Shown: positions 1-4,866 of the stretch, one piece after another
Numbering within the stretch: the first letter of the stretch is position 1
Layout: every line of letters begins with the position of its first letter
Source: DATDMG01 sp036518955
GTDB taxonomy: Bacteria; Actinomycetota; Actinomycetes; Actinomycetales; Kineosporiaceae
NCBI GenBank assembly: GCA_036518955.1
Contig: DATDMG010000431.1
Coordinates: 1-5,859 of the forward strand
Length of the DNA: 5,859 nt
Direction: 5' to 3'
The notes under the pieces: model-generated
What the model saw: only the letters and a program-made list of their open reading frames with translations
Database searches by the model: none
What the model was told of the DNA's origin: nothing
Position numbers and translations under genes: made by a program

Positions 1-223
1 TCCCTCTCCCGTCGAGAGCGTAGTAATCCCGCGACGTGGGCCGCCGCGGTGGGGAGAGTAGTGGGGGTCGCCGTCCTCGGTTGCATCTTTGCAGGAGTTT
101 CTCGACCGGAATCTCCCGGCCCGCCAGGGAATGTCGCGCAAGAGGTAACAAGCGGGAGCGAAGGGGATGGTCCCGGGGCGCGGTCCCTGGGCGCTGGTCC
201 GGGTCGGCCAGGTAGCTCTGGGT

Positions 224-255
224 GGGGTGAGCGAGGGGTTGCCCTCGCTCACCCC
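224..255. terminator. Perfect 14-bp stem-loop, candidate terminator
   Basis: The arms at 224-237 and 242-255 are perfect reverse complements (GGGGTGAGCGAGGG against CCCTCGCTCACCCC), with a 4-base GTTG loop. No T-tract follows on either strand. Actinobacterial terminators often lack a U-tract, so the hairpin could end transcription from either side: from a gene left of the window, or from tRNA-Gly on the minus strand. A role as a transcript-stabilising or protein-binding inverted repeat is equally possible. The structure is certain from the sequence; the function is inferred. Confidence 0.5.
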
Positions 256-323
256 CTATGCGGCGATCAATCGGGTGGGGCCGGGGGAGGTTGCGCCCGT
301 ACCCGCCGCATGCGCAGAGCGAA

Positions 324-350
324 GTTGATCCGATCTGTGATCCGATCGGA
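324..350. repeat. Tandem 12-bp repeat running into a palindrome
   Basis: Two adjacent 12-base units (324-335 and 336-347) share the identical 10-mer TGATCCGATC. The second copy runs into the perfect 10-bp palindrome TCCGATCGGA (341-350). A direct repeat with close to helical-turn spacing plus a dyad resembles a protein-binding site, but no adjacent gene explains one. Confidence 0.5.
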
Positions 351-426
351 TGACGCCGTGCAGGCGCCTCGCCGGGTCCTCTGTGGCCCAGGGGTGGCCC
401 AACCAACCTGCCGGGGGGTGGGCCGA

Positions 427-444
427 GTCCGTATGCATCCGGAC
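427..444. repeat. Near-perfect 18-bp palindrome
   Basis: Positions 427-444 form a dyad in which 8 of 9 base pairs match: GTCCG at 427-431 against CGGAC at 440-444, with the inner ATGCAT at 433-438. Only 432/439 mismatch. It lies 30 bases beyond the 3' end of the minus-strand tRNA-Gly. It could be a weak hairpin in the trailing transcript or an operator-like site. Confidence 0.4.
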
Positions 445-473
445 CAATCCGTTCCTGACCAGGCGAGATGCGG

Positions 474-547
474 TGGAGCGGGTGACGGGAATCGAACCCG
501 CATGACCAGCTTGGAAGGCTGAGGCTCTGCCATTGAGCTACACCCGC
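474..547 (-). tRNA. tRNA-Gly (anticodon UCC)
   Basis: On the minus strand the acceptor stem GCGGGTG (5' end at 547) pairs perfectly with CACCCGC at 478-484. The discriminator base is U (position 477) and CCA is encoded at 474-476. The D stem is GCTC/GAGC. The anticodon stem TCAGC/GCTGG holds the loop CTTCCAA, with the anticodon TCC at 513-515. The T arm carries TTCGATT. All stem lengths are canonical and the gene is 74 bases with its CCA. It reads GGA and GGG glycine codons. It is transcribed divergently from the neighbouring tRNA-Pro, with 138 bases between them. No intron or damage is seen. Confidence 0.97.
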
Positions 548-614
548 AGAGGGCCCGGCTCCCTGACGTCGTGCGACGAGTGCGTGGCGACAGCGACCGG
601 GCCGTCCACGGCTT

Positions 615-620
615 ACTCTA
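615..620 (-). promoter_or_regulatory. Possible -10 box for tRNA-Gly
   Basis: Read on the minus strand this is TAGAGT, which fits the actinobacterial TANNNT -10 pattern. It lies about 67 bases upstream of the tRNA 5' end, so a leader removed by RNase P would be needed. I see no convincing -35 hexamer 16-18 bases further upstream. This is weak evidence. Confidence 0.25.
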
Positions 621-661
621 GTGGATGCCGCCCGTCCGGTGTGGCGCGGCGCGACGTCCGC

Positions 662-667
662 TACCGT
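662..667 (+). promoter_or_regulatory. Possible -10 box for tRNA-Pro
   Basis: TACCGT fits TANNNT and ends 18 bases before the mature 5' end of tRNA-Pro, a usual distance for a short-leader tRNA promoter. The region 17-18 bases upstream (about 638-644) is GC-rich and does not resemble TTGACN, so the call is tentative. Confidence 0.3.
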
Positions 668-685
668 CTGATCGGTCGAGGGCGA

Positions 686-759
686 CGGGGTATGGCGCAG
701 TTTGGTAGCGCGTCCGCTTTGGGAGCGGAAGGCCCCCGGTTCGAATCCGGGTACCCCGA
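686..759 (+). tRNA. tRNA-Pro (anticodon UGG)
   Basis: The acceptor stem CGGGGTA (686-692) pairs perfectly with TACCCCG (752-758), and the discriminator is A759. The D stem is GCGC/GCGC. The anticodon stem TCCGC/GCGGA encloses TTTGGGA, with the anticodon TGG at 720-722. The T arm contains the canonical GGTTCGAATCC core. The next three bases are CGA, so CCA is not encoded and must be added by tRNA nucleotidyltransferase, unlike the neighbouring tRNA-Gly. A protein gene starts 48 bases downstream without an obvious intervening promoter, so the two may share a transcript. Confidence 0.97.
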
Positions 760-763
760 CGAG

Positions 764-805
764 CTGTCCGGCCAGGTGTCGGCGGCCTGCTGTGCTGGAG
801 GACAG
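764..805 (+). promoter_or_regulatory. Possible hairpin covering the ribosome binding site of the 808 gene
   Basis: CTGTCC (764-769) pairs with GGACAG (800-805), and CCAG (772-775) pairs with CTGG (795-798). This gives ten base pairs interrupted by a small 2x1 internal loop. The right arm contains the whole Shine-Dalgarno sequence GGAGG (797-801) of the gene starting at 808. The fold begins only five bases after the tRNA-Pro 3' end. It could serve as the tRNA trailer or terminator, or dampen translation of the following gene. The pairing is seen; the function is inferred. Confidence 0.4.
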
Positions 806-807
806 AC

Positions 808-1428
808 GTGACGGTGGTGGTCGAGGACGTCCTCGCGGAGGTTGAGGACGACTTGGCGCACGGTGACCATGCGTCGGCGCGCCGCCGTCTTCGCGAGGCG
901 CTGATCAGTCGCCCCCACCGCCTCGACCTGCGGCTCCGCCTCGCGGCGGTGTACCGCACCCTGGGTGACCTGCCGCAGGCGGGGCGGTGGGGCTTCTTCG
1001 ACGAGAACGCGCCGGAGGAGGAGATCCAGGCCTTCCGGACCGCGTGCGGCCAGGACACGGCCTTGATGCTCGAGGCGCTCGCCTGGGGGGAGGACGACGA
1101 AGGCGAGGAGGACGACGAGGCGCAGGTCACCGCCACCGCCTGGGAGCGCCTCGCGGAACTGCGCCGAGCCGTCGCAGCCACCCGCCGGACGGAAGGGCAT
1201 CACCACCGGCACGCGCCTGGCGCGCCGTCCCCGGTGCCCTATCCGTTCACCCCGCCTGGTGGCCTGACCCGGCCGGTCGAGGCGCGCCTGCGCAAGGCGC
1301 GTCCGGCTGAGCGGCTCGGGCTCTTCCTGATCTTCGTCGGACTGTTCGTCGTCCTCGCTTCCGTGCTGTCCCTCCTGGTGGGCGTGGTCTGGGTCATCGG
1401 GGAGTTCATCCAGGACGCCTACCTGTGA
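808..1428 (+). CDS. Conserved actinobacterial membrane-anchored protein, DUF6584-like
   Basis: This 206-residue protein has no function I can assign. Residues 5-60 form an amphipathic helical region like a TPR pair, with the pattern ARRRLREALISRPHRLDLRLRLA and then a YRTLGD-QAGRW stretch. Residues 64-93 continue with FFDENAPEEE and MLEALAW. From memory this arrangement matches the actinobacterial family annotated as DUF6584; a profile search would settle it. Residues 94-104 are almost entirely Asp/Glu/Gly, and 125-155 are a His/Pro-rich linker. Residues 169-198 form one strongly hydrophobic segment, followed by a short FIQDAYL-like tail. There is no N-terminal signal peptide, so the helical domain is probably cytoplasmic and tail-anchored. 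The GTG start at 808 is set by GGAGG at 797-801 with a 6-base spacer. The gene lies between tRNA-Pro and tig and is probably not in one operon with tig. Confidence 0.85.
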   Translation: MTVVVEDVLAEVEDDLAHGDHASARRRLREALISRPHRLDLRLRLAAVYRTLGDLPQAGRWGFFDENAPEEEIQAFRTACGQDTALMLEALAWGEDDEGEEDDEAQVTATAWERLAELRRAVAATRRTEGHHHRHAPGAPSPVPYPFTPPGGLTRPVEARLRKARPAERLGLFLIFVGLFVVLASVLSLLVGVVWVIGEFIQDAYL

Positions 1429-1429
1429 G

Positions 1430-1450
1430 GGTGGGCCCCTGACGGCCACC
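1430..1450 (+). terminator. GC-rich stem-loop after the 808 gene
   Basis: GGTGG (1430-1434) and CC (1436-1437) pair with GG (1444-1445) and CCACC (1446-1450). This gives seven base pairs with one bulged G and a 6-base loop. It starts two bases after the TGA stop. No T-tract follows. It is a plausible U-tract-less terminator, though weak on its own. Confidence 0.35.
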
Positions 1451-1526
1451 TGGCGTTCGACCCTGATCTCGGTGTGACGCTGCGTGACGGCGTTGGGCGG
1501 CGGACGCCGAGGCGCGGCGGGGCGGC

Positions 1527-1532
1527 TACGAT
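1527..1532 (+). promoter_or_regulatory. Probable -10 box for tig
   Basis: TACGAT is a good match to actinobacterial TANNNT in the otherwise very GC-rich 209-base gap before tig. It implies a transcription start near 1539 and a leader of roughly 100 bases. The expected -35 position (about 1504-1509) shows no TTGAC-like hexamer. A short inverted repeat (ACGGTG at 1538-1543, CACCGT at 1551-1556) lies right at the predicted start of the transcript. Confidence 0.4.
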
Positions 1533-1637
1533 GGCCGACGGTGCCGGTGCCACCGTGCGCGCGTGCCTTCCGGGCGCGTCTGGCGGGGGTGCCCGTCGTG
1601 ATCCGTCCCCGCAACCCGTCCGCAGGAGAACCCCGCT

Positions 1638-3083
1638 GTGAAGAGCGCCGTCGAGACCCTCAACCCGACCCGGGTCAAACTCACCGTCGAGGTGCCGTTC
1701 GACGAGCTCAAGCCGAGCCTCGACCGCGCCTACAAGACCATCGGCAGCCAGGTCCAGGTGCCCGGCTTCCGGAAGGGGCACGTGCCGCCGCGCATCATCG
1801 ACCAGCGGATCGGCCGGGGCGCGGTGATCGAGGAGGCGGTGAACGCGGCGCTCCCGCAGTTCTACGCCCAGGCCGTGGAGGAGGGTGACCTGCGGCCCCT
1901 CGGCCGTCCGACGGTCGACGTCACCGAGGTCCCCGACGCCAAGGGCGACGGCGACCTGAAGTTCACCGTGGAGGTCGACGTCCGGCCTCACCTCACGCTG
2001 CCCGACCTGGACGGCATCGAGGTGACGGTCGACGACGCGGTCGTCACGGACGAGGCCGTCGACAAGGAGGTGGAGAACCTCCGTGAGCGTTTCGGCACCC
2101 TCACGCCGGTCGAGCGTCCCGCGGCGGACGGTGACTTCGTCACGATCGACATCCGGGCCGAGATCGACGGTGTCGAGATCGACAGCGTCAAGGGCGTCAA
2201 CTACCAGATCGGCGCCGGCGGCATGCTCGACGGCATCGACGAGGCCCTGACCGACCTGTCCGCGGGGGAGACCACGACGTTCAACGCGCCGCTGGCGGGT
2301 GGTGAGCGCGCGGGTGAGGAGGCGCAGATCACGGTCACCGTGCAGAACGTCAAGATTCGCGAGTTGCCGGAGCTGGACGACGACTTCGCCCAGCTCGCCA
2401 GCGAGTTCGACACCCTCGAGGAGCTGCGCTCGAGCCTGCACGAGCAGGCCGGCAGGATGAAGAAGTTCGAGCAGGGGCTGCAGGCCCGGCAGCGGCTGCT
2501 GGACCACCTGGTCGAGGTGGTCCAGGTGCCGATCCCCGACGGCTTGGTCTCGGAGGAGGTGCACCGTCACCTCGAGGGGGAGAACCGGCTCGAGGACGAC
2601 GAGCACCGGGCCGAGGTCGACGCCGAGGCCCGCAAGGCCCTCGGCGCGCAATTGCTACTGGACACCATCGCGGAACACGAGAGCGTCTCGGTGAGCCAGC
2701 AGGAGCTCGTGGAGTACCTGGTGTCGGCGTCCCGGCAGTACGGGATGGATCCGAACACGTTCGTCAAGACGGTCGACGAGTCCGGCCAGCTTCCCGCCAT
2801 GGTCCAGGAGGTGGCGCGTCGGAAGGCGCTCGCCGCCGTACTGTCCCGGTCATCCGTCAAGGACGCCTCGGGACATGTCATCGACCTCGCCGAACTGCTG
2901 CCCGCCGCGCGGGAGGAGCAGGCCTCGGCCGAGGAGGGCGTCGAGCTGCCGGCGCCGACGGGTCCAGCTACCGCCGACCCCAGCGCGCTGCCGACGTTCG
3001 CCCCCCTCGGCTTCGAACCCGACCTCGAACCGGACGCCGCACCGGAGGCCCCGGCGAGCGCGGCCCGGAGTACCGAGGCCTGA
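1638..3083 (+). CDS. tig: Trigger factor, ribosome-associated chaperone and peptidyl-prolyl isomerase
   Basis: Trigger factor binds near the exit tunnel of the 50S subunit and shields nascent chains; its middle domain isomerises prolyl bonds. The 481-residue product shows all three domains. The N-terminal ribosome-binding domain (about 1-118) carries the signature GFRKGHVPP at 43-51, which keeps the FRK contact residues of the GFRKGKVP motif but has His in place of the second Lys. An FKBP-type domain spans about 163-243 (DGDFVTIDI, then IGAGGMLDGIDEAL and the AQITVTVQNVK strand). A helical C-terminal cradle covers about 263-410. Residues 425-481 form an acidic Pro/Ala/Glu-rich tail, longer than in the E. 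coli protein (about 432 aa) and of a kind common in actinobacteria. The GTG start at 1638 follows AGGAGA at 1624-1629 with an 8-base spacer, and the protein begins at the conserved first strand. The gene sits just before the clpP operon, a common bacterial arrangement. Confidence 0.98.
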   Translation: MKSAVETLNPTRVKLTVEVPFDELKPSLDRAYKTIGSQVQVPGFRKGHVPPRIIDQRIGRGAVIEEAVNAALPQFYAQAVEEGDLRPLGRPTVDVTEVPDAKGDGDLKFTVEVDVRPHLTLPDLDGIEVTVDDAVVTDEAVDKEVENLRERFGTLTPVERPAADGDFVTIDIRAEIDGVEIDSVKGVNYQIGAGGMLDGIDEALTDLSAGETTTFNAPLAGGERAGEEAQITVTVQNVKIRELPELDDDFAQLASEFDTLEELRSSLHEQAGRMKKFEQGLQARQRLLDHLVEVVQVPIPDGLVSEEVHRHLEGENRLEDDEHRAEVDAEARKALGAQLLLDTIAEHESVSVSQQELVEYLVSASRQYGMDPNTFVKTVDESGQLPAMVQEVARRKALAAVLSRSSVKDASGHVIDLAELLPAAREEQASAEEGVELPAPTGPATADPSALPTFAPLGFEPDLEPDAAPEAPASAARSTEA

Positions 3084-3142
3084 GCCGATCGTTCCGGCGG
3101 ACCGCCCCGCGGTGGATCGAGGGGTGGGTTCGACAGCCATCC

Positions 3143-3171
3143 GGGCCCCGGGCGCGTGTCGTCCGGGGCCC
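3143..3171 (+). terminator. GC-rich stem-loop downstream of tig
   Basis: GGGCCCCGG (3143-3151) pairs perfectly with CCGGGGCCC (3163-3171) around an 11-base loop, 59 bases after the tig stop. There is no T-tract. Its position and stability make it the best candidate terminator separating tig from clpP1, but nothing in the sequence proves termination. Confidence 0.5.
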
Positions 3172-3186
3172 CTGGCATGCCCTGGT

Positions 3187-3228
3187 GCAGGTGTCCGAGA
3201 CCGTGGTCGTGTCCCGGACACCGCCTGC
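3187..3228 (+). repeat. Second large inverted repeat in the tig-clpP1 gap
   Basis: GGTGTCCG (3190-3197) pairs with CGGACACC (3215-3222). The stem continues as GCA (3187-3189) with TGC (3226-3228) across a 3-base bulge. The loop itself holds the small inverted repeat GACC-GT-GGTC (3199-3208). It follows the first hairpin by 15 bases, and together they may form a tandem terminator. An operator role is the alternative. Confidence 0.45.
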
Positions 3229-3247
3229 GGAACGGCGACGGACCGGG

Positions 3248-3264
3248 GTGCGCCGAGAGCGAAC
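3248..3264 (-). promoter_or_regulatory. ClgR-like operator upstream of clpP1
   Basis: Read on the minus strand, 3251-3264 is GTTCGC-TCTCG-GCG. This is an exact match to the GTTCGC-N5-GCG form that I recall as the binding site of ClgR, the activator of clp genes in Streptomyces. The full 17 bp (GTGCGC-N5-GCGAAC on the plus strand) is a dyad with one mismatch per half-site. Its centre lies about 60 bases upstream of the transcription start predicted from the -10 box at 3304-3309, a usual spot for an activator. ClgR itself is not encoded here. The motif is seen; regulation is inferred from family knowledge. Confidence 0.6.
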
Positions 3265-3303
3265 ATGGCTCGGCGGGGGAGCATCGAAGACGGTCCGTCG
3301 CGT

Positions 3304-3309
3304 TAGGGT
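3304..3309 (+). promoter_or_regulatory. Probable -10 box of the clpP1-clpP2 promoter
   Basis: TAGGGT fits TANNNT and is the best candidate in this gap. It predicts a start near 3316 and a leader of about 64 bases. The -35 position (about 3281-3286, GCATCG) is poor, which fits a promoter that depends on an activator such as ClgR. Confidence 0.45.
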
Positions 3310-3335
3310 CGGCACAGCCGGGTGACCACCACCCG

Positions 3336-3351
3336 CCCCGCGCCCGCGGGG
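3336..3351 (+). promoter_or_regulatory. All-GC hairpin in the clpP1 leader
   Basis: CCCCGC (3336-3341) pairs with GCGGGG (3346-3351) around a 4-base loop, 17 bases before the Shine-Dalgarno sequence at 3369-3374. It leaves the ribosome binding site free, so it more likely affects transcript stability than translation. Function is inferred and weak. Confidence 0.3.
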
Positions 3352-3379
3352 TTCATCCGAGATCTACCGGGGAGCGACC

Positions 3380-4042
3380 GTGAGCCAGCTCATCCTGCCG
3401 GGTTCGTCCGAGGCCGACTTCCCGTCCGTCGACCCGTACGCCCGGGGTCCCCAGCCGGGAGGCATGGGCCTCGAGGACAGCATCTACAACCGACTGCTGC
3501 GGGATCGGATCCTGTTCCTCGGGTCCGAGGTCCGGGACGAGAACGCCAACGCGATCTGTGCCCAGCTGCTGATGCTCGCCGCCGAGGATCCGGTCAAGGA
3601 CATCCACCTGTACATCAACTCTCCGGGCGGTTCCGTCACCGCCGGCATGGCGATCTACGACACGATGCAGTTCGTCCAGCCGGACGTCGCCACCTACGCG
3701 ATGGGGCTGGCCGCCTCGATGGGGCAGTTCCTGCTGTCGGCCGGTGCGAAGGGCAAGCGGTACGCGCTGCCGCACTCGCGCGTCATGATGCACCAGCCGC
3801 TGGGCGGTATCGGCGGCACCGCGAGTGACATCAAGATCCAGGCTGAGCTGATCCTGCACATGAAGCGGCAGATGGCTCAGCTGATCGCGGAGCAGACGGG
3901 CCAGACCATGGAGACCATCCAGCGCGACTCGGACCGCGACCGCTGGTTCACCGCCACGGAGGCTCTCGAGTACGGGCTGGTGGACCACGTCGTCCGCAGC
4001 GCCCGCGACGTCAGCGGCGGCGGCGGGACGACGCAGGCCTGA
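3380..4042 (+). CDS. clpP1: ATP-dependent Clp protease proteolytic subunit, ClpP1 type
   Basis: This is a 220-residue serine peptidase (family S14) that forms one ring of the mixed ClpP1P2 tetradecamer and degrades proteins fed by ClpX or ClpC. The catalytic triad is complete and spaced as in E. coli ClpP: Ser113 in GLAASMG, His138 in MMHQP and Asp187 in SDRDRWF. The YINSPGGS substrate-binding strand is at 78-85. The SDRDRWFTATEALEYG segment and the GLAASMG nucleophile context match mycobacterial ClpP1 rather than ClpP2. The first 28 or so residues are a variable propeptide-like extension. The GTG start at 3380 has GGGGAG at 3369-3374 with a 5-base spacer. An in-frame ATG at 3464 (residue 29) is possible, but its GGGAGG is only one base away. 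clpP2 follows after 78 bases with no terminator seen, so they are probably cotranscribed. Likely activated by ClgR through the upstream site. Confidence 0.98.
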   Translation: MSQLILPGSSEADFPSVDPYARGPQPGGMGLEDSIYNRLLRDRILFLGSEVRDENANAICAQLLMLAAEDPVKDIHLYINSPGGSVTAGMAIYDTMQFVQPDVATYAMGLAASMGQFLLSAGAKGKRYALPHSRVMMHQPLGGIGGTASDIKIQAELILHMKRQMAQLIAEQTGQTMETIQRDSDRDRWFTATEALEYGLVDHVVRSARDVSGGGGTTQA

Positions 4043-4120
4043 GCGTCGAGCCCTTCCGCCCGCCGAATCACTCCCGCCCCCACCGACGCCCGCCTGGCCA
4101 CCGCTCTCGAGGAGTCCGCG

Positions 4121-4804
4121 ATGAACGTCAACCCGCTCGGCGCCCGTGGCGCCGGCCTGCCCGGCCTGTCCGCCCCGATGGGCCGCTACATCGTCCCGCA
4201 GTACGAGGAGCGGACGGCCTACGGGATCAAGCGCCAGGACCCGTACAACAAACTCTTCGAGGACCGGATCATCTTCCTCGGAGCGCCCGTCGACGACACC
4301 TCCGCCGACGACATCATGGCCCAGTTGATCGTTCTGGAGTCGGCGGACCCCGACCGTGACATCATCATGTACATCAACTCGCCGGGCGGCTCCTTCACGG
4401 CTCTGACGGCAATCTATGACACCATGCAGTACATCCGCCCCGACATCCAGACGGTCTGCCTCGGGCAGGCGGCGTCGGCAGCGGCGGTGCTGCTGGCCGC
4501 CGGGACGAAGGGCAAGCGGCTCGCCCTGCCGAATGCCCGAGTCATGATCCACCAGCCCTCGCTCTCGGGCAGCGACTACGGTCAGGCCTCGGACATCGAG
4601 ATCCAGGCCAACGAGGTGTTGCGGATGCGTGCCTGGCTGGAGGAGACGATCGCCCGGCACTCCAGCCAGACGGTCGAGACGGTCCGGAACGACATCGAAC
4701 GGGACAAGATCCTGACTGCTGAGCAGGCCGTGGAGTACGGTCTGGTGGACCAGGTGCTCGGCAGTCGCAAGACCAGTGTGCCGGCGTACGGTACCGACAG
4801 CTGA
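4121..4804 (+). CDS. clpP2: ATP-dependent Clp protease proteolytic subunit, ClpP2 type
   Basis: This is the second S14 paralogue, 227 residues, and the partner ring of ClpP1. In mycobacteria the ClpP2 face is the one that docks the ATPase. Triad residues are Ser119 in GQAASAA, His144 in MIHQPSLSG and Asp195 in ERDKILTA. The Ser-to-Asp spacing is two residues longer than in ClpP1 because of an insertion in the segment after HQP (SLSGSDYGQ), which is also seen in mycobacterial ClpP2. RYIVPQYEER and DPYNKLFEDRIIFLG at the N-terminus, with DIMAQLIVLES, are typical ClpP2 features. The ATG at 4121 follows GAGGAG (4109-4114) with a 6-base spacer; a later ATG at residue 20 has no ribosome binding site. 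It is the only ATG-started gene of the five protein genes in the window. It is the distal gene of the clpP1-clpP2 unit, and a stem-loop begins two bases after its stop. Confidence 0.98.
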   Translation: MNVNPLGARGAGLPGLSAPMGRYIVPQYEERTAYGIKRQDPYNKLFEDRIIFLGAPVDDTSADDIMAQLIVLESADPDRDIIMYINSPGGSFTALTAIYDTMQYIRPDIQTVCLGQAASAAAVLLAAGTKGKRLALPNARVMIHQPSLSGSDYGQASDIEIQANEVLRMRAWLEETIARHSSQTVETVRNDIERDKILTAEQAVEYGLVDQVLGSRKTSVPAYGTDS

Positions 4805-4806
4805 AG

Positions 4807-4824
4807 CGACCGGCGTCCCGGTCG
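4807..4824 (+). terminator. Stem-loop just after clpP2
   Basis: CGACCGG (4807-4813) pairs perfectly with CCGGTCG (4818-4824) around a CGTC loop, starting two bases after the clpP2 stop codon. The flank ACCTTACG has no real T-tract. It could terminate or attenuate the clpP1P2 transcript before clpX, or protect its 3' end. Confidence 0.45.
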
Positions 4825-4866
4825 ACCTTACGACAGAACACACCAGAACCGGCTCGGGCACAACCG

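Larger units (their letters stand above)
1..473. other. Non-coding stretch with inverted and direct repeats, no supported gene
   Basis: This stretch lies downstream of the minus-strand tRNA-Gly and holds no gene I can support. One plus-strand frame stays open from the left edge to about 522, but it runs through the tRNA-Gly gene. Its third codon positions lack the strong G/C bias of the real genes to the right (for example aga gta, ttt gca gga, gta aca), and its product resembles no family I know. The small minus-strand frames have the same weaknesses. What can be seen is repeat structure: a 14-bp perfect stem-loop at 224-255, two tandem 12-bp units at 324-347 running into a palindrome, and an 18-bp near-palindrome at 427-444. 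The left end may include the downstream flank of a gene outside the window. Confidence 0.6.

Noticed and set aside
1..58. CTCTCCC/GGGAGAG inverted arms at 4-10 and 52-58
   Set aside because: Seven-base arms separated by 41 bases are expected by chance in such sequence and nothing nearby supports a role.
49..522. Plus-strand open frame of 157 codons
   Set aside because: It overlaps the tRNA-Gly gene, lacks third-position G/C bias, has no ribosome binding site before its GTG and resembles no protein family.
256..533. Minus-strand open frames of 63 and 88 codons
   Set aside because: Both cross each other and the longer one lies over tRNA-Gly; composition is not gene-like and no ribosome binding site is evident.
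686..762. Integration site or mobile-element boundary at the tRNA genes
   Set aside because: Actinomycete elements can target tRNA-Pro and other tRNA genes, but both genes here are intact, no duplicated 3' segment is present and no integrase is encoded.
661..1614. Minus-strand open frame of 317 codons
   Set aside because: It is antisense to the 808 gene and tRNA-Pro; its low-complexity Arg/Ala/Pro product is the expected shadow of a GC-rich gene.
1419..2651. Minus-strand open frame of 410 codons
   Set aside because: It is exactly antisense to tig, with Leu/Val/Asp/Arg-rich text produced by the opposite strand of a high-GC coding frame.
2850..3315. Overlapping open frames on both strands across the tig 3' end and the following gap
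   Set aside because: They overlap tig coding sequence, contradict each other and show Arg/Pro/Gly-rich composition; the gap is better explained as regulatory DNA.
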